Assembly (NCBI GenBank): GCA_045617625.1
Contig: JAZLJA010000042.1
Span: 1 to 51,977, forward strand
From: Firm-04 sp045617625
GTDB lineage: Bacteria; Bacillota; Clostridia; Oscillospirales; Ruminococcaceae
Reading direction: 5' to 3'
Length of the DNA stretch: 51,977 bases
The translations under genes and the position numbers were made by a program. The stretch's first letter is position 1. Every line of letters starts with the position of its first letter. Shown here in pieces: positions 34,772-43,100 of the stretch. The notes beneath the pieces were generated by a model, which searched no databases, was not told the DNA's origin, and worked only from the letters and a program-made list of their open reading frames with translations.

Positions 34772-36922
34772 ATGTTCTGTTATTCCTGCATGAAGGAAAC
34801 AGCCCCAACGGAAAATCTCTGCTCCTGCTGCGGAAAACCGTATAACGCACCCGAAAACCGCAGCCACCTCGCCTCATCCACACAACTTCAGAACGGGAAA
34901 TTTCTCGTCGGCAGAGTGCTCGGTCAGGGCGGATTCGGCATCACCTATGTCGGCAAAGACAACACCCTCGATATCAAGATCGCCGTCAAAGAATACTACC
35001 CCCGTGACTACGCATCCCGCGATCACACCCTCTCCTGCGAAGTCACTTCCACCGATAACGACGACGGCTTTTTCTCCAAAGGCAAACAGCGTTTCCTGAC
35101 AGAAGCCCGTATCCTCGCAAAATTCAACCGCGAAAGCAGTATCGTCAATGTCCGTGAATACTTCGAGCAAAACAACACCGCTTACATCATCATGGATTTT
35201 GTCGATGGCGAAACGCTCAAAGCCTATCTCAAAAAACAGGGCAGAGTCGAACCGCAAAAGCTCGTCAGCTGGTTCACCCCCATTCTCGAAGCCCTCGAAA
35301 AAGTGCATCAGGCAGGGCTGATCCACCGCGACATTTCCCCCGATAACATCATCGTCGAAAACGGCAAACTCATCCTCATCGACTTCGGTGCTGCCCGCGA
35401 TACGCACAACACTTCGACCGTTTCCGTCATGCTCAAACCGGGCTATGCCCCCTATGAGCAGTACAGCAACGATATCTCCGTGCAGGGCGCGTGGACGGAT
35501 GTCTATGCCGTTTGTGCCACGATGTACGAGTGCATTACGGGACAGACACCGCAGAATTCCGTCAGCCGCATGGGCTGCGATAATCTGCGCAGACCCTCGG
35601 AGCTCGGCATCAGCATTCCTGCAAATATCGAGAATGCACTGATGAAAGGTATGGCAGTCAGAGCGGCGGATCGTTTTCAGAGCATCGAAGATCTGCTTGC
35701 CGCACTGACAGGCAAATCTGCTCCGATTCCCGTGCAGATGACAGGGATTCCTGCGCCGCCCCCGATGACGGTCAGACCGCAGACACCGCCGCAGACATTG
35801 TCTGCCGCACCTGTCACACCTGCCGCGAATGAGTATCAGCCGACAGTGCTGATGCAGCATACCACCGAAAATCCTGCGCCTGTGCAATCTGTATCGGCAG
35901 CACAGCCCGCGAATGAGTATCAGCCGACTATTTTGATGCAGCAGCCGCAGGATACACCTCCGCAGATGCCGCAGGCAGCCGCTCAGTTATATGAACCCGC
36001 TGCCGTAAGCCCGAAATCGAAAAAGCCGCTGATCGCGGTTTGCGCGGGCGTTGTGCTTTGCGGCGGTATCATCACCGCAGTTGCAATGGGCGGCAAGGGC
36101 AAAGAACCTCCCGTGCAGGGCAATGAATCTTCGGTTTCGGTTGTTGCGGATGTCACCGACACCACGGGCGACATCACCGCGCAAACAACCACCGTCCCCG
36201 ATGAAACAGGCGCATCTGCGGAGAATACAACAACGACGAGAAGACACGCAATCATAATTCCGCCCGATGTAAGCGGTTCGGAAATGACCACCGCGCCCAT
36301 CAGTTCCGATTTGGGCGAATCGCAAAGCACAAGCAAGAGCAGATCAATTATTATTCCGCCGGAACGGCGTGACGATCCGCCGCCTGATGATCCGCCGCCT
36401 GACGATCCGCCGCAGACAGAGCGCACAGAGCGCGTCACGACGACAACAAAAGCGACTACTACGACCGTAAAGACGACACAGAAAACGACCACAACCCAGA
36501 AGCCTACCACGACTACCACGACAACAACAACTGCCCGCGAGGAAAGTCCGTTCAATTATGATGATTCGGGGGATGGCTGTGTGATTCTGGGCATGAACGA
36601 ATCCATGCGTGATGTGCGGATTCCGTCGATGCTGAACGGCAAAAGAGTTGTGGAGATCGCAGACGGAGCGTTCAACGGATGTGATGAGATCGAGTCGGTG
36701 ACGATACCGAACGGTGTCACGAAAATCGGGCGAAATGCGTTCAGAAACTGCGAGAATTTGCAGGAGGTGCATTTGCCGCGGAGTATTGAGGACATTGGCA
36801 CCAATGCGTTCAGCTGTGAGCAGCAGTATTATACGCTTCAGGTATATTTTGGCGGCAGTGCAGGCGAGTGGAGCTATGACAGGGCATTCCCTTCTGACCG
36901 CGAACTGCATTTCAACTCGTGA
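34772..36922 (+). CDS. Transmembrane Ser/Thr kinase with zinc ribbon and extracellular LRR domain
   Basis: 716 residues; ATG with AAAGGAG about 10 nt upstream. A zinc-ribbon knuckle (C3, C6, C17, C20) precedes a Hanks-type kinase domain at about 45-315: glycine loop LGQGGFGITYVG, IAVKEYYP with the ATP lysine, the catalytic loop HRDISPDNI and LIDFGAAR. Ser replaces the usual Lys after HRD (HRDxKPxN), an atypical but catalytic-Asp-containing loop. A Pro/Gln-rich juxtamembrane region holds two EYQPT(V/I)LMQ repeats, possible phosphothreonine sites for FHA binding. One membrane helix (about 413-432, PLIAVCAGVVLCGGIITAVA) follows. Outside are a Thr-rich stalk (with DDPPPDDPPP repeats) and about 110 residues of BspA-type LRR (VEIADGAFNGC, GRNAFRNC). 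It looks like a receptor kinase whose sensor shares a fold with the neighbouring adhesins. Confidence 0.88.
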   Translation: MFCYSCMKETAPTENLCSCCGKPYNAPENRSHLASSTQLQNGKFLVGRVLGQGGFGITYVGKDNTLDIKIAVKEYYPRDYASRDHTLSCEVTSTDNDDGFFSKGKQRFLTEARILAKFNRESSIVNVREYFEQNNTAYIIMDFVDGETLKAYLKKQGRVEPQKLVSWFTPILEALEKVHQAGLIHRDISPDNIIVENGKLILIDFGAARDTHNTSTVSVMLKPGYAPYEQYSNDISVQGAWTDVYAVCATMYECITGQTPQNSVSRMGCDNLRRPSELGISIPANIENALMKGMAVRAADRFQSIEDLLAALTGKSAPIPVQMTGIPAPPPMTVRPQTPPQTLSAAPVTPAANEYQPTVLMQHTTENPAPVQSVSAAQPANEYQPTILMQQPQDTPPQMPQAAAQLYEPAAVSPKSKKPLIAVCAGVVLCGGIITAVAMGGKGKEPPVQGNESSVSVVADVTDTTGDITAQTTTVPDETGASAENTTTTRRHAIIIPPDVSGSEMTTAPISSDLGESQSTSKSRSIIIPPERRDDPPPDDPPPDDPPQTERTERVTTTTKATTTTVKTTQKTTTTQKPTTTTTTTTTAREESPFNYDDSGDGCVILGMNESMRDVRIPSMLNGKRVVEIADGAFNGCDEIESVTIPNGVTKIGRNAFRNCENLQEVHLPRSIEDIGTNAFSCEQQYYTLQVYFGGSAGEWSYDRAFPSDRELHFNS

Positions 36923-36923
36923 G

Positions 36924-37006
36924 TTATGCCTGCGGCGCATTGATGCACGGCAAGTGCCCATGCCAAAGGGATACGATCCCATTATAAGCGGCTGTCATAT
37001 CAAAAA
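36924..37006. repeat. Dispersed post-stop intergenic element, copy 3
   Basis: It starts 2 nt after the kinase stop: TATGCCTGCGGCGCATTG, then AAGGGATACGATCCCATTA and TAAGCGGCTGTCATATCAAA. It shares the same beginning, palindromic core and end as the copy after the primase-helicase gene, and runs into the terminator. Confidence 0.7.
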
Positions 37007-37044
37007 AATCGGTCGAGCTTGTTGGAGGCTCGGTCGATTTTTTT
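37002..37044 (+). terminator. Intrinsic terminator after the kinase gene
   Basis: AAAAAAATCGGTCGAGC (37002-37018) pairs with GCTCGGTCGATTTTTTT (37028-37044), a 17-bp stem with two G-U wobbles and a 9-nt loop, closing in a run of U. The A-rich 5' arm means it could also act on minus-strand transcripts. Confidence 0.88.
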
Positions 37045-37120
37045 GTTATATTCGTCAAAAAACGGTGTCGAAAATTAGGCAAAATTCTGCATAAAAAAAT
37101 GTAAAATCGCAGAAAATCAT

Positions 37121-37149
37121 TTGATTTTTTCGTGGATACGTGATATACT
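37121..37149 (+). promoter_or_regulatory. Promoter of the dockerin-protein operon
   Basis: TTGATT (37121-37126) and TATACT (37144-37149) with 17-bp spacing. A second TATAAT at 37160-37165 lacks a matching -35. It is similar in form to the tad promoter. Confidence 0.65.
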
Positions 37150-37198
37150 ATTATTATGTTATAATATGCGCTTTTTGCCCGATTTCAGAGGAAAGGAA

Positions 37199-40100
37199 AT
37201 GAAACATATGAATCATGTTCTAAGCAAAGCGATGGCGGGTATCGCGGCTTCGGTGCTGCTGATTTCCGCGCTGCCTTCCAATTTGCTCGCGGCTGCCGCT
37301 GAAGAACCGCCGACTGTCAACGATCGCGGCGACGTCAACGGCGACGGAAAGAAAAATGCCGCCGACATTGATGCACTTGCGGAACTGCTGCAATCGCAGG
37401 TCACAACGCTCATCACGGATGAGGAGGATGCACGCATCGACACCCTCACCGAAGCAGACGTCAACACCGACGGTATGGTGGATGCAGCAGATATGCACGT
37501 TCTCACCGATCTTGTCGCAGGAAAGGTCAAAACGCTGCCGACGGTGTTCGGTGGGCTTTGCAATGACAATATCCTTGTGGTCAATGATTCGGTGGAGATG
37601 TACTCAGGCACGGAAGCGGTGTTTGATGTCTACATCCCCGATTTTGAAAAGGATATCTATGCCTATGAGGTCATGCTGAAACTGCCCGAAGGCTTTTCAT
37701 ATGTCTCTGCGGACTGCACGGCAGGCGGCGCATCTGTTGTGGATGACACAAACATGAAGCTTTACGGATGGTTCACGGATACAGCGGCAACGCGCGGAAA
37801 AATCGCAACCGTGACCGTCACCTGTGATGACAGTGCCGCGACATCCGATCTGATCGGCGTTTGCGGCGCGAATATCTATACCTCTGATTACCATATTTTC
37901 AAAACAAGCTGTCAGGCAGGCAAGGTCACGCTGATCGAGCGCGGTGTGCCGTCCTCGCTTTCGGTGGATATGACAAGTTCCAAGAGCGTGAAGCTTTCGT
38001 GGAGTATGCCGACAGGGGAGGACGCACTGTCCTATTGCATTTATCGTGACGGCGAACCGGTCGGCGAATCCTATGATCCCACCTACACCGACGTCACGCC
38101 CGCTGCCGATAAAGCCTATACCTATACGGTGACGGCGATTGCGGCGGACGGCGTGGAAAGTGCCGAATCGCTGCCTGTCACGGCGAAGACCAGACTGCCG
38201 CATATCGCGCAGATTCTGTTCTCGGGCGAAGGTCAGCTTTCGACCGTCAACAACGAGATCGCCGTGCTGCTCGATGACTTCTATTCGATCACATCGGCAG
38301 ACTTCAAGCTGAAAACTGCGGATGAAACGGTTTTGGAATCGACCGTGGAACTGAACGGCAACGAAGTGCAGAAGATCACGAAAAAGCCCGATCTGAGCGG
38401 CGTGAAAACAGGCACCTATACCGCAGAAGTCACCGTCACCGATATGGACGGCGCGACCGATACCATCAGCACAACCGTCAGCGTGCAGACAACGCTGCCT
38501 TCCCGGATCACCAATCTGAATGTGACATCGCTGAGCGGTGCGCTTTCGCTGACATGGGGCATCGGCACCGAAGTGTCCGTCAACGGCTACCGCATTTACC
38601 GCAAAAATCCGAATGAGGCGAAATATACGCTTTATGCGGAGGTTTCGGGCAGAAACAATTACAGCTTTGTCGATACCGATGTGACCGCAGGCAAAACTTA
38701 TTCCTACATGGTCGCGGCGGTGGATAAGTACGGTCAGGAGGGTGCGCGTTCCGAGGCGGCATCCGCGGAAGTGCTGCCCGATGACGGCACACCGCATATC
38801 TCCCGTTTTTCCACCGATGCCGATAACGATATGGCAAGCGGCAATGTCACGATTTTTGTCGATGCAGAGGACAATGTTTCCGTTTCCAGCATTTCGCTTT
38901 ATATGAAAGCCGATGATGCCGAGAAATGGACACTGCTCGGCACACAGTCCACTGCAAATATGGTCTATTTCCTCAACACCGGAAATGTGCCCGACGGCAT
39001 CTATCAGCTGCGTGCGGTCGCCTATGACGAAGCAGGCAATCACTCGGCGGATGACGATACGGCACTGATCCTGAAAATCAGCGTGGATAACATTGCACCG
39101 CCGCAGGTGACGAATATCAATGTGGTTTCCACCACTTCCGCAAGCGCGGTCATCGGCTGGGAATTCGAGCAGCCCGATGATTTTGCATTCTTCCGCGTGA
39201 CCGTGTCTGCCGGCGCAGATGTCCCGAAGATCTACACGGTCAAAGATAAGCTTGGTCTGGAGCTCACAGGTCTTGACCGCACCACGACATATCAGGTCTC
39301 GGTTTGCGCTTATGACCTCAACGGCAACAGCGGCCCGCTTTCCGAACCGTTTTTCTTCACCACTGCTGCCGACCGTACAGGTCCTGTTGTGGTCGTGGCA
39401 AAGGTGAACCCCGTGGATGCTTCCTATAAAGCATTCCGCAATGACAGCACCATCCAGTTCGGTTTCTTTGCCGAGGATGAATCAGGCGTCACGGATTACA
39501 TCATCGAATATTCCGTTGACAATGGCAAATCATTCAGGACGCTGTTCACCAGCGGCAATCACAATGATATGACCTATAAGAACAGCTGGAATGTTCATAA
39601 GGTGAGCACCAACACGTTTCCTGACGGTGAAGTGATCCTGCGCTTCCGTGCAAAGGACAGATACGGCAATCTCTCATCGACCGCGGTTGTGGACGGCGTC
39701 ACCAACAGCCCGTGCATCACGATCACCGTAGACAATCAGATACCTTCCGTGCCCACGTCGCTGAATGCTTATACCACCGATGCAAAGGAGATCGCCGTCA
39801 CATGGGATCTGCCTGAAAACGAAACCATGTGCTATTATCAGGTCGGACGCAGCCTGCAAAGCAATGCAGGCGATGCCCCTGACAAAGAGTTCACCAAAAT
39901 CTCCGTCAAACAGTGGACTGACAGCGATATTTCCGCGAATGAGACTTACTGCTATTATGTGCGTGCCATCGACACCGCAGGCAATGTCGGTGCATGGAGC
40001 AAACCGATCGCCATTTCCGCAGTTGCCGATTCCACGGCACCGACTGTCGGCGATATCCTGTTCGACACCGTTTATGTCAACGAAAAGAACAACAAAATCC

Positions 40101-43100
40101 AGTTCATCACATCGGATGATATGCACATCAGCGTGCCGAAAGCCGAATATTCGGTGGACGGCGGCGAAGAATGGCTGCCCATGACCGTGGAAGTCGATGT
40201 TTACGGCAATGCAGGTCATCAGGTGCGTTCTTACGCATATTTTCCGGACACTGTGTTCACGCACGAATCGGTCACGGTGCGTCTGATCGCCGTTGATGAG
40301 GCAGGCAACGAATCCGAGCCTTTTTATCTGAATGAGGGCAAGCCTTATCTGATCGACAACAACAAGACCGAGCTTGAGAATTTGCAGATCTCGCTGGAAG
40401 ACGGCGTGGCAAGTCTCTCGTGGGAATGCGCCGATCTGACAGGCGTCAAGACATTCTCCGTGTTCCGTCAGACAAAAACTTACAACTCAATGGGCAAGAA
40501 GATGTATGTGACAGGCGTGACGCCTGCCGAGGGACAGACCGTCTATTCCTGCACGGAAACGCTGCCCGTGAACTACAAATATACATACTATTATACCGTG
40601 GATGTCGAGCGTACCAACGGCAACACCACGACATATTCGTTTGATCCGCTGGAAGTGAGCGGCAAGCTGACCGCATCGCTGAATGTCGAGACTGCACAGT
40701 GTCTCGGTGCATCGTACTTCTACGATGTGACAGGGTGCGAGCCGTTCGATGAGATCACTTCGCTGACCATTGATTACGGCGACAGCGTGGTGGATTCGGC
40801 TGAAAGCATTGCAGATGCCGAATTTATCCACACCTATCAGCAGACAGGCGTTTATGATGTTCTGCTGACGGTCAAAAATGCGGCAGGCATCACGGCAACC
40901 GCAGCGGCGACGGTCACGGTAAACGAGCAGTCGCAGCTTGGCAAAGTGCTTGTGGATGTCACCACGATGAACGGCAAGCCCGTCAGCTTTGCAACCGTCT
41001 ATGTCGATGTGGGCACCAATGACCAGATGATCTACCATACCGACGAAAACGGCAAACTCGTTTTTTATACGATGGGCGGCACCCACACCATCGGTATTAC
41101 GGGTGAGGGCATTCTGCCTGTCATGCGCACCGTCGAAGTCATGAACGGCGGCATCATCAATGTGCCCGTCACCATGCGCGAGGATGAACTGGCATCTGCG
41201 AAATTCACCGTCACGCGCATGAGCCTTGCCGAGATCAAAGCGGCAGGCATCAATCTGCACGACCCTGCAAACTCCGACGTCGTGAAGATCGACATTCAGG
41301 CATCCTACGGCGCAGAGTTCCAAAAACTGACGCTTTATTATGACCGTGTAGCGTGTGTAACTGTCGGCGGTGACGGCGCAAAGAAATATCAGGTTAAACA
41401 GCCGTGCCAAAACACGCTGGTGCTGATGAACATTCCGACGGAAGTCCACGTTCTGAAAGACTTCTTCAATATCGAGATGATCGTCATCAACAATGCGGAT
41501 TCCGATTTCACTTTGCAGGATTGCTCGGTTTCGCTCAATCTGCCGAGCGGTCTGACACTGATGAATGCGAACGGTTCCGCGGCGCGTGTGGCAAATCTGC
41601 CCAATATCAAAGGTCAGTCGCAGGAGAAGATCAACTGGATCGTGCGCGGCGATAAGGTCGGTTCGTTTGATATCTCCGCGAATTTCTCGGCAGTGCTTTC
41701 CACGTTCAATCAGCCTGTCCACCAGACATTCAAATCTGATACTCCCGTTGTGGTGGAAAACGCTTCGGCACTGAGCATCAATGTCAATCTCGATGATACG
41801 ATCATGAACGGCAATCTGCTCATGGAATACAACGTGACCAACACCTCCAACCATGATGTCAATGAAGTGCGCACGGCTGTCAACAGCGTGATCGCAAAAC
41901 TTGGAAACAATTACGGCGGATCATTTGCATTCGCAAGCGCAAGCGTTGTCGAAAGCCGCCTGACCAAGAAAGGCGGCACACCGGAAGTGCTGAGCAGCAA
42001 GACCGAAATTCAGGAAGTTCTTCCTGCGGGCGCGACATTCACCGTGCTTTATCAGATCGGCGGTGCATCGCTGAGCGAGAATCTCAATTTCCTGCGTTAT
42101 TTCAGAGGCAAGGCCGAATATACCGTGGAAGGAAATGCGAAAGCGACCGTGCAAATGGTTTCGGGGCTGAAAAGAATCGGATACACTCCGGTTTACAGCG
42201 GTTCGAGCATCAAGCCGACCACGCAGTTTATGATCGTTGTGAAGAACCACGCAGGCAAGCATATCCCCAATGCAAGCGTGAGCCTGACCGATACCAACGG
42301 CAAGGTTGTCACACTCACCACCGACGACCAGGGCAGAGCCGTTTTCGACCGTCAGACCGTCAAAGGCACTTCCACCACAGATCTGAACGGCAAAAAAGTG
42401 TATATGTATGGACTTGTCATTGAGGCGGAGGGCTATGACACCGTCGAAAACGAGGAGTATGCCGTACCGACTTCGCTTTATTCCACGCACTCCTACATCA
42501 CCATGAATGCTGACCACGAACTGAAACTGCACCCGACCATCGCAAAAGTATATGTGGACGGCAAATACGGTGCGGATGTCATGGATGAGGCATATCAGGT
42601 GCGCAATACGGATTCCCGAAAGTATAACATGACGATCTACGGCATTTCGGATGCAAAAACCGTGCAGCTCATGCAGGGCAGACTGCTGACGGATGCGGTG
42701 GAAGTCGTCAACGGCAGAGCAACCATCAAGAATATTCCGATCTCGACATTCAAAGCCAATGAGAAGATCTTCATTCATGTGTATTCCGCTGTGGAGGGCT
42801 ATTCCGATTATGAGACCTTCCTGAGCATCGTGCCCGATCCGTCGAATCCTGAGCAGATCGGTCATGCTATGGTTGATACGGTCACATCAGAGCCTGCGAC
42901 GATCTCAGTCCCGGATGACGTTCAGGTGATCGGCGGAAAGACCATCACACTGGAGTTTCCGCCTTTCATGCATGATGAGGTGGAAGTGGAGATCGACTAT
43001 ACGAACGACGGCAAAGCCACCATTGAAGTGTCTGTCAATGCAGAAGCATTGGATAAAGATAACGCGTGGAGAAAAGGTTTCTTCAATTGGGGTATATCAG

